In this document: in pieces, positions 1 through 5,872 of the stretch
Layout: each line of letters opens with the position of its first letter
How positions within the stretch are numbered: position 1 is the stretch's first letter
Assembly: GCA_040878225.1 (NCBI GenBank)
Contig: JBBDMR010000032.1
Span: forward strand, 1 to 6,244
Direction: 5' to 3'
DNA: 6,244 nt
Source of the DNA: MA-ANB-1 sp040878225
Lineage (GTDB): Bacteria; Actinomycetota; Acidimicrobiia; Spongiisociales; ZC4RG35
Made by a program: the position numbers and the translations under genes
The notes under the pieces: model-generated
Databases searched by the model: none
Told to the model about the DNA's origin: nothing
What the model saw: the letters and a program-made list of their open reading frames with translations, nothing else

Positions 1-129
1 TATTGCCTTGCATCACCCCAGACAACCACCACGCGCGCGCGAACGCGAGCACCGCGATCAGGATAAATCAGCAGACTCCTAGTGCCCCGACCAGCAACGT
101 TTGCCGCGTTCAGGACGGCAGAGCACTAG
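1..129. other. Left-edge region, no supported gene
   Basis: This stretch lies downstream of the ThDP enzyme gene, which ends at 130 on the minus strand. It contains an alternating CG run around 31-42. On the minus strand a short hydrophobic reading frame runs from about position 75 to the left edge, and an ATG at 13-11 is preceded by GGGGTG. Either could be the start of a further gene, but too little is visible to support one. I see no convincing terminator hairpin with a T tract after the operon. Confidence 0.4.
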
Positions 130-1761
130 TTACTGCGAGTAGTTCGAGGACATCCTCATCGTCTCAGCGATATGGACGTTGACCAGCGCAGGAAGACCCG
201 ATTCCCTTGCCCGCTCCAGTGCCGGGCGGATCCGGTCCGGTTGGTCTACGAATTCGCCATACCCTCCAAGCCCGCGGACCATCTCGTGGTACGGCCGGAT
301 TCCGAGATCTGTCGCCACCAGCCGTTCCGGGTAGGCCATGCGGTGAAACGTCTTGATGTTCGACCAGACTCCGTCGTTGCCGATGATCCCGATGATGGGG
401 AGCCCGAGGCGGACCATGGTGTCGTATTCCATGGCATTGAAACCGAAGCCGCCGTCGCCGAACACGACGCCGACCAACTTCTCCGGGTGGGCAACCGCGG
501 CTGCGAGAGCGTAAGGCGCACCGGTTCCAAGTGTTCCGAACGGGCCCGGGTCGAGTACGTGGCCCGGCGTCGAAATCTGCAGCCAGCGGGCGGTGGTCGA
601 GACTATGTCTCCACCATCGACGGCGACGATCGAATCGGTGCCGAAGAAATCTGCAACCTCGCGGGCGAAGCGCTGGGGCATGACCGGGGACGAGTCGTCC
701 TCGGACTCCCTCATCGCATCCTCGCCGCGCTCCTGCTCGAGTTCCATGATCTCCTTGGTCCAGACCGGGACCCCGGCACGGCCGATGCGGGCACCCTCAG
801 TGACCAATTGGGACACCACCGCCAGCGGGTCGGCCACCACTCCGATGTGCGCCGCCCGGTTCCACCCCACCTTGTGCGGATCGGAATCGATCTGAATCAC
901 CGTCGCGTCGCGGGAGATCTTCTCACCGTAGGAGGTGCGGAAATCCCAATCGAGACCCAACGCCAGCACTACGTCGGCGCCTGCCATGGCCTGGGACCGG
1001 GCGTGGTTTCCAAGGAACTCGTGGCCGAATGGCAGTGAGCCTCGGGCGCGACTGTTCACGAACGTCGGCGCTTTGAGGATCTCCGCTAGTTCCTGGAGAC
1101 GATTGGGATCACCCGGGCGGGCTCCGGCCCCGGCGAAGACCATCACCTTTTCGGATGCGGCCAGCACCTCAACTATCGACTCGAGCGTCCTCTGGTCGGC
1201 ACCGGCCGAGGTGTTCGCCCGATAGGCCTCCGGGAAACGGACGGCAGTTTCTTCAACCATGTCGAACTGTACGTCCATCGGAATGTCGAGGAACACCGGT
1301 CCGCCCCGGCCGGAAAAGGCGTGGCGAGCCGCCGTCGATATGTAGTCGGCAAGCCGGTCCACCTGCCAGGCAGTGGCCGCCCACCTGGTGATCGAGTGGA
1401 AGAGCCGGGTGTGGTCCATCTCCTGGAGGCCGCCCTTCAACTCCTGGCGGATCATGTGCCGGCCCCCGATCACCAGCATCGGCGTGTTCCCGTAGAACGC
1501 GGTGGCGACCCCGGTCATGGTGTCGGTTACGCCCGGGCCTGCAGTAACTGCGGCGACCCCGAGCCTTCCGGTGAGCCGGGTGTAGGCCTCGGCGGCGTGG
1601 GCCGCTGCCTGCTCGTGCCGGACGTCGACAACCCTGATCCCCTCCTGAACACAGCCATCGAGGATGGGCAAAATGTGTCCCCCGGTCAGGGTGAATATCG
1701 CGTCGACTCCCTCGGCCTTGAGTGCCCGGGCGATGATCTGGCCGCCGTGAATCTGTGCCAT
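130..1761 (-). CDS. ThDP-dependent enzyme, oxalyl-CoA decarboxylase / 2-hydroxyacyl-CoA lyase / acetolactate synthase-like
   Basis: A full-length 543-residue cytoplasmic enzyme of the ThDP superfamily with the usual three domains: pyrimidine-binding (about 1-170), central (about 190-330) and pyrophosphate-binding (about 360-535). The conserved glutamate that activates ThDP is E50 in RHEQAAAHAAEAY. The metal/diphosphate motif begins GDGGFGFNAME (GDG at 435-437) and ends with N462 in IIGNDGVW. The segments GNTPMLVIGGR (91-101) and GGLQEMDH (110-117), and the GFNAMEYDT helix, look more like the oxalyl-CoA decarboxylase, 2-hydroxyacyl-CoA lyase and benzaldehyde lyase branch than true IlvB; no IlvN-like small subunit is nearby. 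Such enzymes cleave, decarboxylate or join 2-keto or 2-hydroxy acids or acyl-CoAs; the substrate cannot be read here. The ATG at 1761 lies 9 bases after the DapB-like stop with no clear Shine-Dalgarno, so translation is probably coupled. It is the last recognised gene of the operon. The family call is firm, the reaction is not. Confidence 0.93.
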   Translation of the reverse strand: MAQIHGGQIIARALKAEGVDAIFTLTGGHILPILDGCVQEGIRVVDVRHEQAAAHAAEAYTRLTGRLGVAAVTAGPGVTDTMTGVATAFYGNTPMLVIGGRHMIRQELKGGLQEMDHTRLFHSITRWAATAWQVDRLADYISTAARHAFSGRGGPVFLDIPMDVQFDMVEETAVRFPEAYRANTSAGADQRTLESIVEVLAASEKVMVFAGAGARPGDPNRLQELAEILKAPTFVNSRARGSLPFGHEFLGNHARSQAMAGADVVLALGLDWDFRTSYGEKISRDATVIQIDSDPHKVGWNRAAHIGVVADPLAVVSQLVTEGARIGRAGVPVWTKEIMELEQERGEDAMRESEDDSSPVMPQRFAREVADFFGTDSIVAVDGGDIVSTTARWLQISTPGHVLDPGPFGTLGTGAPYALAAAVAHPEKLVGVVFGDGGFGFNAMEYDTMVRLGLPIIGIIGNDGVWSNIKTFHRMAYPERLVATDLGIRPYHEMVRGLGGYGEFVDQPDRIRPALERARESGLPALVNVHIAETMRMSSNYSQ

Positions 1762-1770
1762 GGCCGGACG

Positions 1771-2526
1771 CTATTCGAGGAGGGCGGCCAACCCTAAGTG
1801 GATGCCAGGACTCAGTTCACCAACACGCCTGATCGCGAGCAACGCACCCGACGCAAATGAGTCGTAAGACGTGGAGAGATGCTCGACGGAGAGAACCTCT
1901 CCGGTGTTGGACATCGCCACTTCCTGTTGGGCGATGAGCCCGGGCAGCCGCAGCGAGTGGACACGGACCCCGCCGACATCAGCGCCGCGGGCCCCGGGCA
2001 CGAGCTCTTCGGACCCTTCGACTGACGCCCCCCCGCTGCCGCCCACACCCATCGCAGTGGCCAGGGATGTCCCCGACGGTGCATCAGGCTTCGTCGAGTG
2101 GTGGCGCTCGATTATCTCCACTGCCTCGAAGTACTTCGCAGCGGTGCGGGCGAATTCCATCATGAGCACCGCCCCGACCGAGAAGTTGGGCACAACCAGA
2201 CACGGGGGCCCGGTTTCGCCCCAGAGCTCCCGCAACCTCGCCAGGCGCTCCTCGGTAAAACCCGACGTCCCCACAACCGCGGCCATCCCCGACCTTTTCC
2301 AGACTTCGAGATTGGCGAACACCTTGTCGGGGTGTGCCGTCTCCACGACCACATCAGCGTGCAGCGACTCCGGATCGTCGCTGATCTCGATGCCGTCGAC
2401 AGTCGAGCCGCCCCGATTGGGGTTGTACAGCCCTACCAGTTCGAGGTCAGGAGCCTGGCTGACTGCGGCGACAATCGGGGTTGCCAGCTTGCCGCCGGCC
2501 CCGGACACTGCAACTGTGACAGCCAC
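1771..2526 (-). CDS. Dihydrodipicolinate reductase (DapB) family protein, divergent
   Basis: A 251-residue protein, normal length for DapB, which reduces the dihydrodipicolinate-type intermediate to tetrahydrodipicolinate with NAD(P)H in lysine/diaminopimelate synthesis. The N-terminal Rossmann fold has VAVSGAGGKLA (5-15). VVGTSGF (84-90) and PNFSVGAVLMM (113-123) follow. The catalytic signature EIIERHHSTKPDAPSGTS (137-154) keeps the His pair (142-143), the Lys (146) and the DAPSGT substrate loop. The C-terminal part, PGARGADVGGVRVHS then RLPGLIAQQEV, is of the actinobacterial type. Departures from typical DapB are ETAHP (62-66) where DFTHP is usual, and AQQEV where AHQEV is usual. A Gly/Ser-rich insert (159-172) follows the active-site loop. 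The GTG start at 2526 directly follows the TAA of the aminotransferase, which implies translational coupling. Because no lysine gene is visible, this may be a paralogue working on another cyclic imine or unsaturated substrate; being the organism's only DapB is not excluded. No gene symbol is given for that reason. Confidence 0.92.
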   Translation of the reverse strand: MAVTVAVSGAGGKLATPIVAAVSQAPDLELVGLYNPNRGGSTVDGIEISDDPESLHADVVVETAHPDKVFANLEVWKRSGMAAVVGTSGFTEERLARLRELWGETGPPCLVVPNFSVGAVLMMEFARTAAKYFEAVEIIERHHSTKPDAPSGTSLATAMGVGGSGGASVEGSEELVPGARGADVGGVRVHSLRLPGLIAQQEVAMSNTGEVLSVEHLSTSYDSFASGALLAIRRVGELSPGIHLGLAALLE

Positions 2527-3837
2527 TTATTCGAGAGCTTCGTCGAGCGACTCTTCAAATACCTGGAGCGAGGTCGCCACGTCCTCTTCGGTGTGGGCAG
2601 CACAGACGAACCAGGGCTCTTTGGCATCGGGACAGGGCATGACCCCCTTGGCGATCATCTTCATGGTGATGTCCTCGTAGAGCTCCTCGTTGTGACGCGA
2701 GCCGTCGCGGAACTCCTTGATGTCGCCGGAGCCGAGGAAGATCGAGAACATCGCGGGAACACCGGTGATCCTGCTCTCGACACCCTTGTCGGCGAGGATC
2801 TTCTCCAGACCATCCATCAAGCTACGCCCGATCTTCTCCACCGAAGCCAGGGGCTCGCCCGTGAGCAACTTGGTGACCGTGGCGTTGGCGGCGGCGGCGG
2901 CGATCCCGTTTCCGCTGTAGGTGCCCGCTTGGGAAATCCCACCCTGCTTCCAGCCTTCGACGTAATCGCCTTTGGACGCGATCGCGGCCACGGGGAAGCC
3001 ATTGCCCATCGCTTTGGCGTAGGTTCCGATGTCGGGTGAAACCCCGAAGTACTCGAAGGCACCACCGGCGGCGATACGGAACCCGGTCTTCACTTCGTCG
3101 AAGATCAAGGCGGACCCGGAGTTGGACGTCAGTTCGCGGAGCCCTTCCAGGAAACCCTCAACCGGAACAATCCCGAAGGTGTTACCGAGCATCGGTTCCA
3201 CGATCACGGCGGCAATCCTGTCGCCTTCCCGTTTGAAGAGGGCCTCGGCAAGCTCGAGGTCGTTGTAAGGGAGAACACGCACATACGTCTGGATCTGGTC
3301 CGGGATTCCAGAACTCGATTGGACCGGAATCGGCCGGAACCGCGACCCGAGGGCCTCATAGGGCGCGGAGGCGGTCGAGAACATCACGTAGTCGTGGACT
3401 CCGTGATACTGGCCCTCGAATTTGAGGACGATATCGCGCCCGGTCACTCCCCTGGCGAGGCGGATGGCGTGCATGGTCGCCTCGGTGCCAGTGTTGGTGA
3501 ACCGCATCGCATCCGCCCACGAAAGGGCTTCGATGACCTTTTCCGCCGCCTCGATCTCGCGGCGTTGTGTCATCGCGAAACTGGTGGCCTCTCCCGCGGC
3601 CTCGGCAACAGCCGACGAGACGTCAGGATCGCCGTGCCCGAGGATGATCGGACCGAACCCGAGCTGAAAGTCGATATAGCGCTTTCCGTCCATATCGAAG
3701 AGATGTCCGGCTTCACCTCGTTCGATGACGATGGTGTCCTCGTCACCCCAATATCTGAACTGGCTCGAGACGCCGTTGATCAGCGTCGATCTCGCCCTGT
3801 TGAACCATGCCTTGGTCTGTTCACCCTGGAGTCCCAT
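2527..3837 (-). CDS. Class III PLP-dependent aminotransferase, glutamate-1-semialdehyde aminomutase-like
   Basis: A 436-residue fold-type I PLP enzyme. The Schiff-base lysine is K275 in TYAKAMGNGFPVAA; D247 in IFDEVKTGFR contacts the pyridine nitrogen. TNTGTEATMHAIRLARG (114-130) binds phosphate, YHG (144-146) stacks on the ring, and QAGTYSGN (303-310) supplies the threonine from the partner subunit. The order and wording match the HemL / aspartate aminotransferase family (class III) branch. It could transfer an amino group from an amino acid or omega-amine, or act as a 1,2-aminomutase. AGTYSGN in place of the AGTLSGNP seen in typical HemL, and the non-haem neighbours, argue against a haem role. 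The start chosen is ATG 3837, with AGGAG (3849-3845) seven bases upstream; an in-frame TTG at 3903 would add 22 residues that do not look like family sequence. It is the first gene of the operon; its TAA abuts the GTG of the DapB-like gene. The substrate is unknown. Confidence 0.94.
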   Translation of the reverse strand: MGLQGEQTKAWFNRARSTLINGVSSQFRYWGDEDTIVIERGEAGHLFDMDGKRYIDFQLGFGPIILGHGDPDVSSAVAEAAGEATSFAMTQRREIEAAEKVIEALSWADAMRFTNTGTEATMHAIRLARGVTGRDIVLKFEGQYHGVHDYVMFSTASAPYEALGSRFRPIPVQSSSGIPDQIQTYVRVLPYNDLELAEALFKREGDRIAAVIVEPMLGNTFGIVPVEGFLEGLRELTSNSGSALIFDEVKTGFRIAAGGAFEYFGVSPDIGTYAKAMGNGFPVAAIASKGDYVEGWKQGGISQAGTYSGNGIAAAAANATVTKLLTGEPLASVEKIGRSLMDGLEKILADKGVESRITGVPAMFSIFLGSGDIKEFRDGSRHNEELYEDITMKMIAKGVMPCPDAKEPWFVCAAHTEEDVATSLQVFEESLDEALE

Positions 3838-3844
3838 TTTCTCA

Positions 3845-3852
3845 CTCCTCTC
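3845..3852 (-). promoter_or_regulatory. Shine-Dalgarno site deciding the aminotransferase start
   Basis: On the minus strand this reads GAGAGGAG, followed by TGAGAAA and then ATG. The AGGAG core is seven bases from the start codon, the ideal distance. It is the only strong ribosome site among the complete genes here and fixes the first start of the operon at 3837 rather than the upstream TTG at 3903. Confidence 0.8.
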
Positions 3853-3868
3853 GAGGTCAGCTCTGCGG

Positions 3869-3890
3869 CCGGAGGCTCCAGGATCTCCGG
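3869..3890. repeat. Inverted repeat in the aminotransferase leader, possible operator
   Basis: CCGGAG (3869-3874) and CTCCGG (3885-3890) form a perfect 6-base inverted repeat with a 10-base centre, 31 to 53 bases upstream of the aminotransferase ATG. It could be a regulator site or a small leader hairpin of the operon transcript. Such short GC-rich repeats also arise by chance in DNA of this composition, so the functional reading is only a suggestion. Confidence 0.3.
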
Positions 3891-4008
3891 TCGGTAGGGC
3901 CAACCCAGCTATGCGTTCACGGAGACTACTCGCACCTCAGGCACAGCAGGAAACCCTTTTCGGCGGCACATCGACGACTTCCTGGGCTCTTTCGACTCCG
4001 CCACCGGT

Positions 4009-4014
4009 TAGATT
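4009..4014 (+). promoter_or_regulatory. Candidate -10 element for leaderless aldehyde dehydrogenase mRNA
   Basis: TAGATT fits the TANNNT -10 consensus and ends exactly seven bases before the A of the ATG at 4022. That would place the transcription start at or next to the start codon. The gene has no Shine-Dalgarno sequence (the bases before ATG are CCGTGCC), which agrees with leaderless translation as is common in Actinobacteria. No good -35 hexamer is visible at 17 bases. Confidence 0.55.
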
Positions 4015-4021
4015 CCGTGCC

Positions 4022-5461
4022 ATGCCAACAGATCTCAAGCTTTTCATCGCCGGAGAATGGACCGAGGGTACCGGCGACGAACATTACGAAGTGCGCTCAC
4101 CGGTGACCGGGGAGCATATCTACAACGTGCCCAAAGCGTCCCAGGCGGACATCGACCGCGCAGTGAAAGCAGGCCAGGAGGCCACCGCTGATCTCCGGCA
4201 CTGGACCGCATTCGAGCGAGCCGATCTCTGCCTGCGGATCTATGACCTCTGGCAGGAGCAGGTCGAAGAGGTGGCGCGGATACTCACGCTGGAACAGGGG
4301 AAGCCTTACGCAGCAGAGTCCGTTGACGACATCGCCGAATCAGGCGACTACTTCCAGATCGCAGCTGAAGACGTCAAGCGACTCTCCGGGGAGCTGATCC
4401 CCACAACCGAGCGCCACAGACGCATGTTCACCGTGCGGAGGCCGGTCGGGGTCTGGGCTGCTATCACCCCCTGGAACTTCCCTGTCATGATCCCCATGGA
4501 GTACGTCGGGCCCGGCCTCGCGACCGGGAACTCGATCATCGTCAAACCCCCGGAGTTCACCAGCTGGGCTCTGCTGGAGATGGCGAAGGTCTTCGAAGAA
4601 GCGGGGGTGCCGAAGGGTGCGATTTCGGTGATTCCGGGCGGCGGCGATGTTGGAGAGATGCTCGTGACCCACGACGGGATCGACGCGATCGGTTTCACCG
4701 GGTCTTCGGAGACCGGAAAGCGGATCGTCTCCCAAATGGGTTTGAAGCGGTCGATCATGGAGATGTCGGGGAACGGACCGACCATCGTCACCGCCGATGC
4801 CGATGTCTCGCTTGCAGCTGAGGCGGCCGTATACGGCGCCTATTACAACGCCGGGCAGGTGTGCTGCGCCACCGAGCGGGTGATCGTCGTCGACGAAGTG
4901 CATGAAGAGTTCGTGGAGGCCACGCTCAAAGCCGCCCAGAACGTGCGTCTGGGTGATCCGTTCGACGACAACACCAACATGGGCCCTCTGAACAACGCCT
5001 CCACCGCCGACAAGATGGACCGCCACATCGCCGATGCCCGGGACAAGGGGGCGGACGTGCTCGTCGGTGGAGGGCGGGCATCCGGCTTCCCGACAGACCT
5101 CTACTACGAGTTCACGGTGATCGACAGGGTTCCGGAGTCTGCCGCCGTTTCACAGGAGGAGTCGTTTGGCCCGGTGGTGCCGATACTGGCTGCGAAGGAC
5201 GACTCCGAAGCCATCGAAATCGCCAATCGGACCCACCTGGGACTGCAGGCGGCAGTGTTCACCAACGATCTGAGCAAGGCCTTCTGGTACGCCGACCGGA
5301 TTCGTTCCGGGACCGTCGTTGTAAACGACTCGACTGACTTCTGGGAGACGTTCCAGCCCTTCGGCGGCGCTGCAGGCACCGACACCGGATGGGGCCGTCA
5401 GCGGATCGACGAGTTCACCGACCTGCAGACCATCGTGTTCAGCCTGCGCGAGGAAATCTAG
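4022..5461 (+). CDS. NAD(P)-dependent aldehyde dehydrogenase
   Basis: A 479-residue soluble enzyme of the aldehyde dehydrogenase superfamily, normal length, oxidising an aldehyde to its acid. Visible in order: FIAGEW near the N-terminus (8-13), TPWNFPVMIP with the oxyanion Asn152, VKPPE with Lys175 for the cofactor ribose, GFTGSSETGK (224-233) of the Rossmann fold, the general-base Glu247 in MEMSGNGP, the nucleophile Cys281 in NAGQVCCA, QEESFGPV with Glu380, and PFGG (446-449) near the C-terminus. MEMSGN replaces the common LELGGK around the general base, a mild departure that may affect substrate choice. The substrate cannot be assigned. ATG 4022 is preferred because the family's N-terminus begins here; an open frame continues 99 codons upstream but is antisense to the aminotransferase and unlike the family. 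The gene diverges from the aminotransferase operon and may oxidise an aldehyde made by the ThDP enzyme or by a transamination there. Confidence 0.95.
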   Translation: MPTDLKLFIAGEWTEGTGDEHYEVRSPVTGEHIYNVPKASQADIDRAVKAGQEATADLRHWTAFERADLCLRIYDLWQEQVEEVARILTLEQGKPYAAESVDDIAESGDYFQIAAEDVKRLSGELIPTTERHRRMFTVRRPVGVWAAITPWNFPVMIPMEYVGPGLATGNSIIVKPPEFTSWALLEMAKVFEEAGVPKGAISVIPGGGDVGEMLVTHDGIDAIGFTGSSETGKRIVSQMGLKRSIMEMSGNGPTIVTADADVSLAAEAAVYGAYYNAGQVCCATERVIVVDEVHEEFVEATLKAAQNVRLGDPFDDNTNMGPLNNASTADKMDRHIADARDKGADVLVGGGRASGFPTDLYYEFTVIDRVPESAAVSQEESFGPVVPILAAKDDSEAIEIANRTHLGLQAAVFTNDLSKAFWYADRIRSGTVVVNDSTDFWETFQPFGGAAGTDTGWGRQRIDEFTDLQTIVFSLREEI

Positions 5462-5490
5462 GCCCCTGCATTCACTCCATGGTGAGGGCC
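5461..5490. terminator. Possible bidirectional hairpin between convergent genes
   Basis: GTGAGGGCC (5482-5490) can pair with TCAC (5472-5475) and GGCCC (5461-5465), with a 6-base bulge between the two left arms and a 6-base loop. It overlaps the last base of the aldehyde dehydrogenase stop codon and the 3' end of the convergent small gene. There is no T tract on either side, so it is not a classical intrinsic terminator. Confidence 0.25.
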
Positions 5491-5657
5491 ATGCCGGCGA
5501 ATCCACCGCCGAAGGTCCCGAGGAGGATGCTGGGCAGTATCGCCGTCGCCATCGAGTCGAAAATGTCGTTGTCTGTGATCAGAAAGATGCCGAGGGTCAG
5601 ACCGATGAAGGTCAAGGGCAGCCCGATCAACACACCGCGGACGATTGCCTTTCCCAT
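5472..5657 (-). CDS. Small hypothetical membrane protein with two transmembrane helices
   Basis: I do not recognise this protein. From ATG 5657 it has 61 residues, MGKAIVRGVL onwards. Two hydrophobic segments are clear: about residues 5-28, and 37-59 with a GTFGGGFAG glycine-rich packing motif. They are joined by a short acidic loop (DNDIFDS), giving a hairpin in the membrane; the basic residues near the N-terminus suggest both ends are cytoplasmic. The start at 5657 is chosen because GGAG lies eight bases upstream. An in-frame ATG at 5690 would add 11 polar residues (MEVSDSSGDSR) but has no ribosome site, and only a poor CATCAT hexamer sits where a leaderless -10 should be. The gene lies downstream of the MFS gene on the same strand and converges on the aldehyde dehydrogenase, ending 10 bases from its stop. 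It appears unrelated to the operon further left. Confidence 0.65.
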   Translation of the reverse strand: MGKAIVRGVLIGLPLTFIGLTLGIFLITDNDIFDSMATAILPSILLGTFGGGFAGMALTME

Positions 5658-5690
5658 CCGGCTGTCTCCGCTTGAGTCACTTACTTCCAT

Positions 5691-5872
5691 TACGCCATGA
5701 TGGCAGAATCGAATGGTCTGTTGGTCGAATAGGGCGAGCGTAGCTTCGAGTCATCGAGGTCATCTGACAAGGAGAAGCGCGCGTCTCGCACGGGGAGCTG
5801 CGGCGAGCACTTCGACGCAGCCAGGGGCCTCGAGGGCCGGAGAAACGCCGCCAGTAATTGGGCGACAGACCA
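5691..5872. other. Spacer between MFS gene and small membrane protein gene
   Basis: No convincing gene lies here. Short open frames on both strands have Arg/Ser/Pro-rich translations typical of non-coding GC-rich DNA. The stretch contains a hairpin-capable CTTCGA-GTCA-TCGAGG (5744-5759, one G-T pair), two GTCATC copies nine bases apart (5750-5755 and 5759-5764), and a GGCC-TCGAG-GGCC hairpin (5826-5838) that could help end the MFS transcript but has no T tract. It should also contain the promoter of the small gene; none is obvious. Confidence 0.4.

Larger units (their letters stand above)
3838..4021. promoter_or_regulatory. Divergent intergenic control region
   Basis: These 184 bases separate the outward-reading aminotransferase operon and the aldehyde dehydrogenase gene, so promoters for both must lie here or inside the opposite gene. 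For the plus strand there is a good -10 hexamer at 4009-4014. For the minus strand the best -10-like hexamer I see is TAGTCT (3928-3923), but it lacks a recognisable -35 at 17 bases and is weak. The spacing would allow a single regulator to control both directions; no regulator gene is in the window. Confidence 0.55.

Noticed and set aside
1..75. Possible start of a further minus-strand gene with a hydrophobic N-terminus
   Set aside because: The hydrophobic frame has no ATG with a ribosome site, and the ATG at 13-11 has only four codons in view; too little to call a gene.
172..1038. Long plus-strand open frame of 288 codons
   Set aside because: Lies wholly antisense to the ThDP enzyme gene, whose motifs are unmistakable; the translation is rich in Arg, His and Asp with no recognisable domain, as expected for a shadow frame in GC-rich DNA.
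2098..3039. Long plus-strand open frame of 313 codons spanning the DapB-like/aminotransferase junction
   Set aside because: Antisense to two well-supported genes and without family motifs; its length reflects the scarcity of stop codons opposite GC-rich coding sequence.
3725..4021. 99-codon N-terminal extension of the aldehyde dehydrogenase frame
   Set aside because: Antisense to the aminotransferase start and leader, not like aldehyde dehydrogenase sequence, and the family N-terminus begins naturally at ATG 4022.
4340..5026. Minus-strand open frame of 228 codons inside the aldehyde dehydrogenase
   Set aside because: His/Gly/Asp-rich shadow of the coding strand without a recognisable domain or ribosome site.
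5695..5712. tRNA-like 3' end on the minus strand (TTCGATTC then TGCCA)
   Set aside because: The flanking bases cannot form the T-arm stem, and no acceptor, D-arm or anticodon arm can be found upstream.
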